NCBI GenBank assembly: GCA_024743115.1
Contig: JANSXC010000013.1
Span: forward strand, 62,001-126,000
Length of the DNA stretch: 64,000 nucleotides
Direction of reading: 5' to 3'
Origin: a bacterium
GTDB lineage: Bacteria; Planctomycetota; UBA1135; UBA2386
Below are positions 1 to 8,867 of this stretch, in pieces. The position numbers and the translations under genes were made by a program. How positions within the stretch are numbered: position 1 is the stretch's first letter; every line of letters starts with the position of its first letter. The notes beneath the pieces are model-generated. The model was not told where the DNA came from. It saw only the letters and a program-made list of their open reading frames with translations, and did not search any database.

Positions 1-443
1 CAACCATCGGCACCCGTGGTATGCGTCGCGAGCAGAACGCGGTCGGGATCGCCGACCCGGTTCTCGCCGCGCAATGCGTCGGTTGCCACGGAATCGCCGT
101 CGCCAGCGGTCGCGAGCATCTCGGCGACGTCGATGCCACGCCGAATGCCCGTGTCGTGCAACAGCTCGACATGCTCCGGCAGCGCCATCACCGACGCGAC
201 GTGATCCCGCCGACTCGACTCCGGCAGCGCGACGCCATGACCGGCAAGCCATGACCCGAGCAACGCGGTCACGAACGCAGAGCGATCACGCCCGAAAGAG
301 AACGTCACCATCGAGTCCGGTGTTGGCTCGGGCAACCGCGCCGCGAGAGCCGCCGCGTTTCGCCACAGCTCATCGGCGCCAAGGACACCGTCGGTGCCGC
401 GACCGACGGTCCCGACCGCCTTGTCCCGCAGCAGCTCGAGCAT
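1..443 (-). CDS. Acyl-AMP ligase (acyl-CoA synthetase-like), N-terminal part, cut by the window edge
   Basis: Translating the minus strand from an ATG at 443-441 gives an uninterrupted frame of 147 codons that runs off the left edge. It begins MLELLRDKAVG and reaches LLATHTTGADG, which sits where AMP-forming ligases carry their T-S/T-G-T-G nucleotide-binding loop. The start overlaps the upstream stop codon by one base (TGATG), so translation is probably coupled. Aryl polyene clusters normally carry an AMP ligase beside the ACP and the COG4648 protein, where it activates the aromatic starter or a fatty acid. The family call rests on one weak motif plus context; the catalytic C-terminal domain is outside the window. 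Confidence 0.6.
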   Translation of the reverse strand, partial: MLELLRDKAVGTVGRGTDGVLGADELWRNAAALAARLPEPTPDSMVTFSFGRDRSAFVTALLGSWLAGHGVALPESSRRDHVASVMALPEHVELLHDTGIRRGIDVAEMLATAGDGDSVATDALRGENRVGDPDRVLLATHTTGADG

Positions 444-1111
444 CACGCCCTCCCGCCTTCGGAAGCCGGTGTCGACGGCACCTTGCCGCTCGTGGTCGAC
501 GGCGGGAATCGTCGTCGCCGCAGCAGCCACTCGCCACCGAGCAGGAGACCCACGAGACCGTAGGACAACAGACCGTTGTAGAACGCCCACCACGACAGCG
601 GCGCAAACAACGCCAGCATCGCCGCCACCGTGCCGTTGACGAGGAAGAACGCGCACCAGATCCAGGTCCAAAGCCGACACCAGGCGCGCTGCTCCGCATC
701 GAGTTCGGGCTCCTGCAGCCGTGCGAACCGTTCGATCATCGGCATGGCCCCAGCTCGCAACGTGACGCCGAACGCCCCTAGCACAACCGCGTTGATCGCC
801 GCTGGCACCGCGAGCATGAGTCCGGCGCCGTCGAGGATCGCGGCCGCCAACAGCCCGACGACCGCAACCAGCGGCACGAACGCGAGCCCGCGCACGGCGG
901 CGCGTCGACTCGAGCGCAATCGGACGACAGCGACGGGTAACACGAGCAGAAGGAGCATGAGGGCAAGCCAGCGGGGCGACGCCCAGCCTGGCTCAGCACG
1001 GCCAGAATCACCATCCGTACCACTGACGTCTTCGACCGCGGTCAACCCGAGCCAGACGAGGACCGGGTAGGCGACGAGCGCGAGTCCGGCGAGCCAGCGC
1101 AGCGCGCGCAA
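443..1111 (-). CDS. COG4648-type integral membrane protein of aryl polyene clusters
   Basis: This polytopic membrane protein of about 222 residues has hydrophobic segments in LRWLAGLALVAYPVLVWLGL, in the WLALMLLLLVLPVAVV stretch, and in two or three later blocks. The segment PMIERFARLQEP followed by a WCAFFLVNG block and a WWAFYNGLLSYGLVGLLLGGEW-like end is characteristic of COG4648, a conserved protein of unknown biochemical function in aryl polyene and related pigment clusters. The frame is open to 1321, but that extension overlaps the ACP gene and is arginine-rich shadow sequence. I place the start at the TTG at 1111, just after the ACP stop; this start is uncertain. It probably helps handle lipid-linked product at the inner membrane (inference). 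Confidence 0.72.
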   Translation of the reverse strand: MRALRWLAGLALVAYPVLVWLGLTAVEDVSGTDGDSGRAEPGWASPRWLALMLLLLVLPVAVVRLRSSRRAAVRGLAFVPLVAVVGLLAAAILDGAGLMLAVPAAINAVVLGAFGVTLRAGAMPMIERFARLQEPELDAEQRAWCRLWTWIWCAFFLVNGTVAAMLALFAPLSWWAFYNGLLSYGLVGLLLGGEWLLRRRRFPPSTTSGKVPSTPASEGGRA

Positions 1112-1124
1112 CGCAATGGCTCCG

Positions 1125-1409
1125 TCAGGCCGGATCGGCGGCGGCCGCCTCGGCCTGCTTGTCCCGGATGAACTGCGCGAGCGACGCCACCGAGTAGTAG
1201 TACTCGCGGTTCTTCTCGTCGTTCTCCTTCGTGCGCACGCCGAAGTCCTTGTGGATCGCGAGCGCGAGTTCGAGCGCATCGATCGAGTCGAGTCCCAGAC
1301 CCTCGCCGAACAGCGGGGCATCGGTCTCGATACTCGCGGGATCGACGTCCTCGAGAGCGAGGGTGTCGACGATGAGCTTCTTCAAACGGTCTTCGATCTG
1401 ATCTGACAT
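1125..1409 (-). CDS. Acyl carrier protein
   Basis: This 94-residue acidic helical protein has the 4'-phosphopantetheine attachment motif G-L-D-S-I-D, with the modified serine at residue 42. Length and motif position fit a discrete type II ACP, with a slightly extended C-terminus rich in alanine. It overlaps the 3' end of the acyltransferase gene by 28 bases, implying co-transcription. In aryl polyene systems a discrete ACP carries the growing polyene between ketosynthase, ketoreductase and dehydratase. Those enzymes are encoded 4-8 kb away on the same strand. An ACP for starter loading is equally possible. Confidence 0.92.
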   Translation of the reverse strand: MSDQIEDRLKKLIVDTLALEDVDPASIETDAPLFGEGLGLDSIDALELALAIHKDFGVRTKENDEKNREYYYSVASLAQFIRDKQAEAAAADPA

Positions 1410-2245
1410 TCAGGCTCCTCGGCCGCCGGATCGTACGCGCGGTCACTGGGTGGCACAAGCTCACGGAGCCATGAGTGATAGCGTTCTTCGGCCAGTTGGC
1501 GCAGCCGCCGACTGTCGTGATCGACGACCGCGGGATCGTCGACCGCCAGCACGCCGAGCCCGAGCCGAGGCGTCGGATGCGCCGGGCGGAAGAGGGGCAC
1601 TTCCTTGGAAAGGTAAACCGGCTCGCACCGAACCGTCAGCGACACGAGCGGCACCCGAGCCCGACACGCGACCTCGAACGCCAGCCGGCCGAAGCGTTGA
1701 AACCCGCCGGGCGGCGACCTCGTGCCCTCGGGGAAGATGATCGCGGGCATGCCCCATGCCAGCCGCCGGACGACCTCGTCCACGACGCGGCCCGTCGAGA
1801 TCGGGTCGGCGCCCGGCCCTTCCACGTGGCCCGCCCCGACGAGCAGCGGGCCGATCATCCGCCGCCGGTAGAGCGCGGGTTTGACCACCGTCGTACCGGA
1901 CCCGAGGACCGCGGTGATCGAGGTGATGTCCATGAGCGTCGGGTGGTTCGCGATCACGACGCAGGGCCCGCTCGGCAGGCCCGACAGCGGCTGCCGGTGG
2001 TCGAAACGCGTGATGCGCAGCCAGGTCAGCCAACGGTGCATCGAGCGGTAGGCGAACGCAGTCACGCGCTGCAGCCGCTGCGCCCGCCGCCGTTCGTCCT
2101 TCCGCCACAGGAAGCAGAGCACCGCAAACATGCCGTAAGCGAACGGCATCGACGCCGTGTAGAGCCCCACCGTGATCACGACATTGCACTGCCGGATCGC
2201 GCGCTTCAGCGCCCCGAAGCGGTCGTGTTGGCGGTCCTGCGGCAT
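1382..2245 (-). CDS. 1-acyl-glycerol-3-phosphate acyltransferase family protein (PlsC-like)
   Basis: The sequence contains the PlsC HX4D catalytic motif (NHPTLMD) and the second signature FPEGTRS, with a hydrophobic N-terminal segment (VVITVGLYTASMPFAYGMF region) for membrane association. From the ATG at 2245 it is about 287 residues, normal for the family; the frame extends to 2314 but would then overlap the divergent halogenase gene. In aryl polyene clusters an acyltransferase of this kind is thought to attach the polyene to a lipid or glycerol-phosphate head group in the membrane. It is the first gene of the unit acyltransferase, ACP, COG4648, ligase. Confidence 0.87.
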   Translation of the reverse strand: MPQDRQHDRFGALKRAIRQCNVVITVGLYTASMPFAYGMFAVLCFLWRKDERRRAQRLQRVTAFAYRSMHRWLTWLRITRFDHRQPLSGLPSGPCVVIANHPTLMDITSITAVLGSGTTVVKPALYRRRMIGPLLVGAGHVEGPGADPISTGRVVDEVVRRLAWGMPAIIFPEGTRSPPGGFQRFGRLAFEVACRARVPLVSLTVRCEPVYLSKEVPLFRPAHPTPRLGLGVLAVDDPAVVDHDSRRLRQLAEERYHSWLRELVPPSDRAYDPAAEEPECQIRSKTV

Positions 2246-2306
2246 GGGGTTAGTATCGCGGCGCCCGGCATGACCGGAGCGACCTGACATCGACTCTAAC
2301 CAGCGT
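2246..2306. promoter_or_regulatory. Divergent intergenic region between acyltransferase and halogenase genes
   Basis: A 61-base gap separates the start codons of two oppositely oriented pigment-locus units and must contain, or overlap, both promoters. I see no convincing -35/-10 pair or operator palindrome in it. Confidence 0.4.
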
Positions 2307-4103
2307 ATGGCCAACGAGCGCGAGAACTCCCCTTCCTACTTCGACGTCGTGATCTGTGGCGGCGGGCTATCGGGCCTGCTGCTCGCGCGACAACTCCGCC
2401 AGCAGGTGCCCGATGTGTCGGTCGCCGTGATCGAACGCACGACGCGCCCGCTCCCGGACGCCTGCCACAAGGTCGGCGAATCGTCCGTCGAACTGGGCTG
2501 CCAGTACATGGAGAGCCTCGGCCTCGGGCAGTACATGCTCGATCGCCAGCTCGTGAAGCTCGGGCTGCGATTCTTCCCGGGCGGCGGCAAGCAACCGCTG
2601 CACGAACGGACGGAGATCGGCCCGTGCGCCGAGCCGATCGTGAAGTCGTACCAGATGGATCGCGGACGCCTCGAGAACGACCTGCGCGACTTCAACGAAG
2701 CGGATGGCGTCGAGCTGATCGAGGGCTGCAAGGTCACGACGATCGAGTTGACGCAAAACCAGACCGACCCGGCCGCAACGCCAGGTGAACACCGGGTCGA
2801 CTACGAGGGCGACACCAGCGGCTCACTGCGCGCACGGTGGGTCGTGGACGCCACGGGCCGCCAGGCTCTGCTGCGCAAGCGCATGAAGTCGACGCGCGGC
2901 TCGCCGCACACGGCCAACGCGAGCTGGTTCCGCATCGAGGGGCGCGTCGGCCCCAACGACATGGTCGATGCGAACCAGACGGAGTGGTACGACCGCCCCG
3001 AAGCCGCCGAACGTTGGCGTTCGACCAACCACTTCATGGGGCCGGGCTACTGGGCCTGGCTCATTCCGCTGTCGACGGGCATGACGAGCGTCGGTCTCGT
3101 GCTGCACGAAGAGCTGCACGACAAGCAGGTCGTGGCGGGTATCGACAACACGATGGCGTTCCTGCGCGAGCACGAACCACATCTCGCCAAGGCCATCGAA
3201 GGCCACGAGGTGAGGGATTTCCTCTGCCTGGGCAACTACAGCCACCAGGTCGCCCGCGCGTGGTCGCCCGATCGCTGGGCACTCGTCGGCGAAGCCGGCG
3301 CGTTCGTCGATCCGCTCTACAGCCCGGGCACGGACTACATCGCGTTCGCGAACATGTTCACGACCGAGTTGATCCGGCGGGATTTCGCGGGTGAGGAGTG
3401 GCACGCGCAATGCACGCACCTCAACTACCTCTACCGCGCCCTCGTGAGCGGCGCGATCGACCTGTTCCGCCAGTCGGCACCGGTCTACGGTCACCCATCG
3501 GCGATGGTGACGAAGGTCTATTGGGACAACCTGTCGTACTGGTCGTTCACGTGCCACCTGTCGCAGCAGGGCATCCATAAGCTGTCCCCCGACGACTACC
3601 AGCCCTACGGCGAGGTCGGCACGCGGCTCGCGGAACTCGGCAACTACATCCAGAACTGGCTGCGCCACTGGGCGCTACTCGCGCCCGAAGAGCAGGAGCC
3701 GCGCTTCTTCGGCGCCCCGCACTTCCCGTCGGTGCACATCGACGCGCACATGAAGGTTGGCGACAAGATGACCCTCGAGGAGACCCTCGAGTACATGCGG
3801 ATGCGCCTCACGCAGATCGAACAGGCCGCGGTCGAGATCGTGCTGCGCACCCTCGTCAAGGTCGGGCCCGAGATCGGCAAGCAGCTCATCGAGGCGACGG
3901 ACCTGCACAAGTGGAACCTCGAGATCCCGGCCGAACGCGTCGAGACCGAGATGCTGCGTGGCCAGGCCCGAAGGATGCGGATGAGCATCATGGCGCGCGA
4001 CGCCGAGCGCTCGCTCGGGCGCATCGAACGCCACGAACGGGCGAACGAGGCGCTCGCCCTGCTGAACCAGTCGGCGACCGCGGCGTCGAGCGCCGCTTCG
4101 TGA
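2307..4103 (+). CDS. Flavin-dependent halogenase (tryptophan-halogenase superfamily)
   Basis: The 598-residue protein opens with a Rossmann FAD-binding motif (GGGLSG, residues 18-23) and carries V-G-E-S at 56-59. It has the halogenase signature W-x-W-x-I-P as WAWLIP at 249-254. A later FAD segment, GEAGAFVDPLYSPGTDYIA, matches the halogenase-like flavoproteins of flexirubin and aryl polyene clusters. The known reaction uses FADH2, O2 and halide to chlorinate or brominate an aromatic ring. The C-terminal ~200 residues are helical, as in longer members. The O-methyltransferase gene overlaps its stop. Substrate and halide are not readable from sequence, and some homologues may be non-halogenating oxygenases. 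Confidence 0.82.
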   Translation: MANERENSPSYFDVVICGGGLSGLLLARQLRQQVPDVSVAVIERTTRPLPDACHKVGESSVELGCQYMESLGLGQYMLDRQLVKLGLRFFPGGGKQPLHERTEIGPCAEPIVKSYQMDRGRLENDLRDFNEADGVELIEGCKVTTIELTQNQTDPAATPGEHRVDYEGDTSGSLRARWVVDATGRQALLRKRMKSTRGSPHTANASWFRIEGRVGPNDMVDANQTEWYDRPEAAERWRSTNHFMGPGYWAWLIPLSTGMTSVGLVLHEELHDKQVVAGIDNTMAFLREHEPHLAKAIEGHEVRDFLCLGNYSHQVARAWSPDRWALVGEAGAFVDPLYSPGTDYIAFANMFTTELIRRDFAGEEWHAQCTHLNYLYRALVSGAIDLFRQSAPVYGHPSAMVTKVYWDNLSYWSFTCHLSQQGIHKLSPDDYQPYGEVGTRLAELGNYIQNWLRHWALLAPEEQEPRFFGAPHFPSVHIDAHMKVGDKMTLEETLEYMRMRLTQIEQAAVEIVLRTLVKVGPEIGKQLIEATDLHKWNLEIPAERVETEMLRGQARRMRMSIMARDAERSLGRIERHERANEALALLNQSATAASSAAS

Positions 4104-5161
4104 GCGACGGAACCGGAGGCCGCCGCGACGCGGCCACTCCCGCCGCTGGCCGCGCGGCAGGTGCGAGCGATGTCCTGCTCGAGCAACTCGGCGGCAAGCA
4201 CCGCGCTCAGGCGCTGTCGACGGCCGCCGCTCTCGGGATCGCCGACGAACTGGCCGACGGCGCCGTGCCGGCCACCGAACTCGCGACGCGCCTCGAATGC
4301 GATGCGGCGACGCTCACGAGTCTGCTGCGCCTGCTTGCCGGCCTCGGGTATCTCGAGGAGCCCAAGCCGGGCCGGTTCGCCGTGACCGAGCTGGGGCGAA
4401 CGCTGCAGCGCGACGCACTCGGCCCCTTCGCGGAGTTCGTAGGGTGCGCGGAACAGTGGAACCCGTGGGCCGAGCTGCGCAACGCGATACGCGATCGCAG
4501 CCCGACCGCGCCAACGGCGTTCGAACGCAGCAACGGTCGGCCGCTCTATCAGTTCGTCGCGAGAGACCACGAAGCCGCCGCGCGCTACGACGCGGCGGTC
4601 GATGCGTTCACGCGCCACGAGGCCACGAACCTCCGCGACTGCCTCGACCTCGCGACGGCGCATCGCATCGTGGACGTCGGCGCCGGCCGCGGCACCTTGC
4701 TCTTCGAACTGCTCGACCAATGGCCGCAGGCACTCGGCGTCCTGTTCGACCTGCCACATGTGACCGCGGCGGCGCGGATCTCGGCTCCCGCGCATCTGCA
4801 CGACCGCATCGAGTATGCGAGCGGTGACTTCTTCCATGAGGTGCCGACGGCCGGCGACTGCTACCTGCTCAAACACGTCCTGCACAACTGGGACGACGAC
4901 CGTGCGATCGCGCTGCTGCGGCGCTGCGCCGACGCGATGGCCGGCGACGGGCAGATCGTCGTGATCGACGCGATCCTGGCACCGGACAGCCGCCCGGATC
5001 TGGCGCGCATGCTCGACCTCGAGATGCGGGTGCTCACCGGCGGCCGCGAACGTCGGAAGCCCGAGCTGCGACGCCTGCTCCAGGCCGCCGGTCTGACGCT
5101 CACGACGATCGAGCAGCTCACCGCGGCGAGCTGGGTGCTGACGGCGAAGAAGAAGGACTGA
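4100..5161 (+). CDS. SAM-dependent O-methyltransferase (aromatic/plant-type, Methyltransf_2)
   Basis: I start this gene at the GTG at 4100, which overlaps the halogenase TGA (GTGA); this gives 353 residues. The N-terminal part (about 25-110) is a winged-helix dimerisation domain. The C-terminal part carries the SAM motif VDVGAGRG and the catalytic segment KHVLHNWDDD, whose histidine is the general base in this family. Coupling to the halogenase suggests both enzymes act on the same phenolic head group. Halogenation plus O-methylation is the decoration seen in xanthomonadins. An in-frame ATG at 3911 lies deep inside the halogenase gene and was not used. Confidence 0.85.
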   Translation: MSDGTGGRRDAATPAAGRAAGASDVLLEQLGGKHRAQALSTAAALGIADELADGAVPATELATRLECDAATLTSLLRLLAGLGYLEEPKPGRFAVTELGRTLQRDALGPFAEFVGCAEQWNPWAELRNAIRDRSPTAPTAFERSNGRPLYQFVARDHEAAARYDAAVDAFTRHEATNLRDCLDLATAHRIVDVGAGRGTLLFELLDQWPQALGVLFDLPHVTAAARISAPAHLHDRIEYASGDFFHEVPTAGDCYLLKHVLHNWDDDRAIALLRRCADAMAGDGQIVVIDAILAPDSRPDLARMLDLEMRVLTGGRERRKPELRRLLQAAGLTLTTIEQLTAASWVLTAKKKD

Positions 5162-5179
5162 TCGACTGCGCTGGGCCGC

Positions 5180-5614
5180 TCAGCTCGGCGGCTGCATACC
5201 GTGCACGAGCGTCAGCGTGGACGTTGCTACGAGTGCGCCTTCGACATCCTCGATCGAGGCCTCGAAGTGACTCAGACTCTCCGTACCGCGCACGCACCTG
5301 GCCTCGATCGTGAACTCCTCGCCGACGAGCAGCTGCGGCCGAAACACTTCCATCTGCCGGCAGGCGATCACCATGCCGACGCGAACGGCCTCGCCTTCGG
5401 CGTAGGCTTCCATCCCGAGACAGGCCGCGACCGTCTGCGCCATGTACTCGAGCGTCATCACGCTGTCGACCGCGCCGTCGCGCACGGCCAGCCCGTCCGG
5501 ATGGACGACGAGTCGCGCCCGCGCGCGCCCGGGTTCGTACTCGACGACTTCTTCGAGCCCGAGCATGGGCGCCTGGTGCGGCACGAGCTCGGTGACCGCG
5601 GGGATCGCCTTCAC
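5180..5614 (-). CDS. 3-hydroxyacyl-ACP dehydratase, hotdog fold (ApeP-like)
   Basis: This 144-residue hotdog protein has an N-terminal P-H-Q-A-P-M motif with the probable catalytic histidine at residue 13, followed by the central helix region SVMTLEYMAQTVAA typical of FabA/FabZ-related dehydratases. It is the last gene of the minus-strand ketosynthase unit, and its ATG overlaps the stop of the upstream gene by four bases (ATGA). It would remove water from 3-hydroxyacyl-ACP to give the conjugated double bonds of the polyene. It converges with the O-methyltransferase gene with an 18-base gap. Confidence 0.85.
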   Translation of the reverse strand: MKAIPAVTELVPHQAPMLGLEEVVEYEPGRARARLVVHPDGLAVRDGAVDSVMTLEYMAQTVAACLGMEAYAEGEAVRVGMVIACRQMEVFRPQLLVGEEFTIEARCVRGTESLSHFEASIEDVEGALVATSTLTLVHGMQPPS

Positions 5615-6459
5615 GATGCCCCCCGATCACTGCCGCCGGCACCGGCCAACGGCTGCAACGCGACGTGGTAACCCCGCCCCTTGCCACGATCGAGGCGCAA
5701 CCGACCGCTCGCGCCGCGCGCGATCGCATCGACGAGATCGAGCATGCCCGCCTGCGGGTTGCCGGTCAGCAGCGGATCCTGCTCACTCGGGGCGATCGTC
5801 GGCAGATCGGCAGCCGGCGCGAGATCCAGGTTCGCGAGGCCCGAACCGTCTTGGCCAGTCGCGGGCGCCAACGCCACGGCCGCAGCGATCATGTCCCAGT
5901 TGGTATCGCCCTCGGCCATGAGACTGCGCGGCGACGCCTCGTCGGCACAGACGACGACCACGGGGCCACCCGACGCGGCGACGAGGCCAGCGCCTTCGAG
6001 CAACACCGCGAACGGCGTGTCGTGATCGGCCGCGAGCGACGTCGTGAAGCCGACGTTCTTCTTCGAGATCGAGATCATCCCGCTCGCGGCGTTGTGCACG
6101 CTGACGGTGAACGCCGCAGGTGACATCTCTTCCCGCGTGCGCCACATCGAGTCGAGCAAGCCGATCATCGTCGACGCCTCGCCGATCGCCGACCCGACGA
6201 TCACCGGTGTCGTCACGGGATCGAGCCCCGCACCGACGAACGCCTCTTCGACCGCATCGCCCATCGCGCGGCCGAGCCCACTCACGCGGCGGCGGTTGCG
6301 GCGATCGAACGCGAGCCCGACGGGCTTGAGCTCTTCGTCCGAGCGCTCGCCCGCCGCCCGTGCCGCCGCCGATGCGAAGCGCGGGGTCCACAGTCCGACA
6401 CCGACGATCGTGGCAGCGCCGAGTCCGTCGCCAGGTGTGTTCAGATCGCTGCCACTCAT
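5611..6459 (-). CDS. Chain-length-factor-like beta-ketoacyl synthase (Ketoacyl-synt_2 type)
   Basis: At 282 residues this protein is shorter than a full ketosynthase. The region matching the nucleophile site reads SVHNAASG (about 120-127), with no cysteine, and there is no H-G-T-G-T motif. This fits the PF13723-type partner proteins of aryl polyene clusters. These are thought to form a heterodimer with the active ketosynthase and set chain length, like CLF in type II polyketide synthases. It is coupled by ATGA overlap both to the active ketosynthase upstream and to the dehydratase downstream, consistent with stoichiometric production. Confidence 0.82.
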   Translation of the reverse strand: MSGSDLNTPGDGLGAATIVGVGLWTPRFASAAARAAGERSDEELKPVGLAFDRRNRRRVSGLGRAMGDAVEEAFVGAGLDPVTTPVIVGSAIGEASTMIGLLDSMWRTREEMSPAAFTVSVHNAASGMISISKKNVGFTTSLAADHDTPFAVLLEGAGLVAASGGPVVVVCADEASPRSLMAEGDTNWDMIAAAVALAPATGQDGSGLANLDLAPAADLPTIAPSEQDPLLTGNPQAGMLDLVDAIARGASGRLRLDRGKGRGYHVALQPLAGAGGSDRGAS

Positions 6460-7619
6460 GGCGCCCCCACGATGAGACTCACGTTGTTCCCCCCGAACGC
6501 GAACGAGTTGCTCACGACGCGCCGGAACTCACCGCGCTGCACCTCGGGGCGAACCGAAACTTCGATCTCGGGATCGACGGGGTCCACCCCGAGCGCGGGC
6601 GGGATCCAGCCTTCCTCGACGGCCAACGCGGCGAACGCAAACTCGATCGCCGCCGCAGCCCCGAGCGTGTGACCGGTGAACGCCTTGGTCGAGACGACGG
6701 GCACTTCGCGCCCCAGCACAGCCGCAATCGCCTTGGCCTCGGCGATGTCGTTGAGCGCAGTGCCCGTGCCGTGCGCGTTGACGTGATCGACGTCGCCAGG
6801 CTCGAGCCCGGCCTGCACCAACGCGGCAGTCATCGCGGCGCGCGCCCCGGCGCCTTCGGGATGCGGGGCGCTGATGTGGTAGGCGTCGGAGGTCTCCCCG
6901 ACGGCCTCGAGCAGCACGCGCGCGTCACCGTCACGTTCGACCAGCGCAAACGCACCGCCCTCGCCAATGTTGATACCGTTGCGTTCGGCGCTGAACGGCC
7001 GGCAGACGCCGGAATCCAGGGCCTGCAGCGATTGGAAGCCCTGCAACGTCATCGAGCAGAGAGTATCGACACCGCCAACGATCGCCGCGTCGATGACCCC
7101 GGCCGCGATGAGCCGCTGTGCCGTCGCGAACGACTTGCCACTCGACGTGCACGCGGTGGAAATCATCCACGACGGTCCATCGACGCCCGCAAGCGCGCGC
7201 ACGACGTAGAGCGACGCGCCGAACGTGTGCTGCCGGTGGAAGTCGTAGCCACCGGGGAACGTGCCGTGCTCGACCATCTCGCGATACGCGACCTCGGTGG
7301 TCTCGGCACCCGCGGTGCTCGTACCCAGGATCACACCGATGCGCTCGGGGCGCCAGCGTTCGCGCGCCCTGGCCAGCGGCTCCGCGAGATCGGCGGTCAG
7401 CACCGCGGCCATGCGCGACAGCCGGGTCGACCACGGCTGCAGTTCGTCTCCCAATTCGGGCAATTCGAACGGCAACCCACCGACCGCAGTCTCGAACTCG
7501 ATCGGCACGGGCGACGGCCCGAGACCCGTCCGCCCGGCGGCGAGCCCCGCGAGATGCTGCTCACGGCCGCGACCGAGCGCACTGATCAGGCTGTAGCCCG
7601 TGACCGCTAGTGGGCGCAC
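6456..7619 (-). CDS. Beta-ketoacyl-ACP synthase, catalytically intact
   Basis: This 387-residue thiolase-fold ketosynthase has the nucleophile in STACTSSG (Cys157). It also has HGTGT (His283) and the K-A-F-T-G-H block (Lys312, His317), so the Cys-His-His triad and conserved lysine are present. It would condense malonyl-ACP with the growing aryl polyene. It is followed by the cysteine-less partner with an ATGA overlap. A 57-base gap separates it from the upstream flavoprotein gene, the largest gap between FabG and the dehydratase in this unit. That gap could hold an internal promoter, though none is evident. Confidence 0.9.
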   Translation of the reverse strand: MRPLAVTGYSLISALGRGREQHLAGLAAGRTGLGPSPVPIEFETAVGGLPFELPELGDELQPWSTRLSRMAAVLTADLAEPLARARERWRPERIGVILGTSTAGAETTEVAYREMVEHGTFPGGYDFHRQHTFGASLYVVRALAGVDGPSWMISTACTSSGKSFATAQRLIAAGVIDAAIVGGVDTLCSMTLQGFQSLQALDSGVCRPFSAERNGINIGEGGAFALVERDGDARVLLEAVGETSDAYHISAPHPEGAGARAAMTAALVQAGLEPGDVDHVNAHGTGTALNDIAEAKAIAAVLGREVPVVSTKAFTGHTLGAAAAIEFAFAALAVEEGWIPPALGVDPVDPEIEVSVRPEVQRGEFRRVVSNSFAFGGNNVSLIVGAP

Positions 7620-7676
7620 GACAGGCCCCCTGGAGAAGACTTCATCATTTCGCGATCGCGGCCATCCCGACAGCCA

Positions 7677-8867
7677 TCAGGCGCGCACCGATCGTTCACG
7701 GCGCCGCGCCCGCAGCAACATGTCCTGGAAGTCGTTCCCGGTGCGCCAGACGTCACCCGCGAGCACGCTCATCACACCACTCTTGATCGCCGTGTCGGGG
7801 TTGTCGCCGAGGAACATCGTCTCGGCAAACCGCGAGTTGTAGAACCGTTCGATGAGCCCGGCGAACGTCGCGTAGGCTCGGTCCATCTCGCGTTGATGAT
7901 CCGCGAGCAGGTCGGCCTCGTCTTCGCGATCCGCCTCGAGCGCATCCCCCACGAGGTCCGCGACACTCATCGCGCTCCGCAGGGCGAGCGTGACACCCGA
8001 GGAGAACACGGGATCCAGGAAACACGCCGCATCCCCAGCGGTCGCGTAGCGCACGCCACTGGGCGCCGTGTTGCGATAGCTGAAGTTGCCCGCGACGCGC
8101 GTCTCTAGTCGGGTCGCACCCGCGGTCAGTCGCTGACACAGCGGTCCGCTGAGCAGGCCGTCGTCGAGTTCCTGCGGCGTGATCTTGCCCTTGCTGACCA
8201 TGCCGACACTGAGACGATGACCCGGCAACGGGATGATCCAGCCCCAGCCCTCGGCTCGCATCATGATGCGGATGTCGAAGTCCGGGCCGAGTTCGTCGAA
8301 GGCGGCCGGCGACAGCCCTTCGAAATGGGTGAACGCCGCCGAATGCCCGAACTGATCGTAATGCGACACCGCCTCCGCGCGCCGCGCGAGCAGGCGCGAC
8401 TGGCCCGAGGCGTCGATCAGGTAACGGCCCTCGTGCTTGCCCTCGCGCGTCTGAACCTCAACGCGGTTGGTGCGGGCCACCGCGTCGACGACCGTCTGAC
8501 CGTGACGTACATCGGCGCCGAGTTCGCGCGCGCGGTCGCGCAGCAGCGTGTCGAACTTCGCGCGCTCGACGTGCCACGCACTCGGCGGCGAACCGGGGAG
8601 CGCTTCGGAGAACGCGAACACGCTCTCGCGCCCGGTCGCCTCGCAGACGAAGCGCGCGCCGCGCTTGTAGACGGAAGTGCCGGGCATCGATTCGATCCCG
8701 AGCCGCGCCAGCACGGGCTGGACCGCCGGCAACAACGACTCACCGATCTTGAACCGCGGGAACTCGTCCTTCTCGAGTACGAGGACATCGAGCCCGCGCT
8801 CGGCCAGCAACGCGGCAGCCGTCGCGCCCGCAGGGCCGGCGCCGATGACGATCACATCGTGGCTCAT
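7677..8867 (-). CDS. Second flavin-dependent halogenase-like protein (CmlS-like group)
   Basis: The gene encodes 396 residues from the ATG at 8867, which overlaps the FabG stop (ATGA). It has an N-terminal GAGPAG FAD motif (9-14), a GES motif (42-44), WGWIIP at 208-213 matching W-x-W-x-I-P, and GDAACFLDPVFSSGV, typical of CmlS-like halogenases and close relatives. It is much shorter than the first halogenase and belongs to a different subgroup, so it is not a recent duplicate. Possible roles are a second halogenation, or hydroxylation/desaturation during head-group maturation. The sequence cannot decide between them. Confidence 0.78.
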   Translation of the reverse strand: MSHDVIVIGAGPAGATAAALLAERGLDVLVLEKDEFPRFKIGESLLPAVQPVLARLGIESMPGTSVYKRGARFVCEATGRESVFAFSEALPGSPPSAWHVERAKFDTLLRDRARELGADVRHGQTVVDAVARTNRVEVQTREGKHEGRYLIDASGQSRLLARRAEAVSHYDQFGHSAAFTHFEGLSPAAFDELGPDFDIRIMMRAEGWGWIIPLPGHRLSVGMVSKGKITPQELDDGLLSGPLCQRLTAGATRLETRVAGNFSYRNTAPSGVRYATAGDAACFLDPVFSSGVTLALRSAMSVADLVGDALEADREDEADLLADHQREMDRAYATFAGLIERFYNSRFAETMFLGDNPDTAIKSGVMSVLAGDVWRTGNDFQDMLLRARRRERSVRA

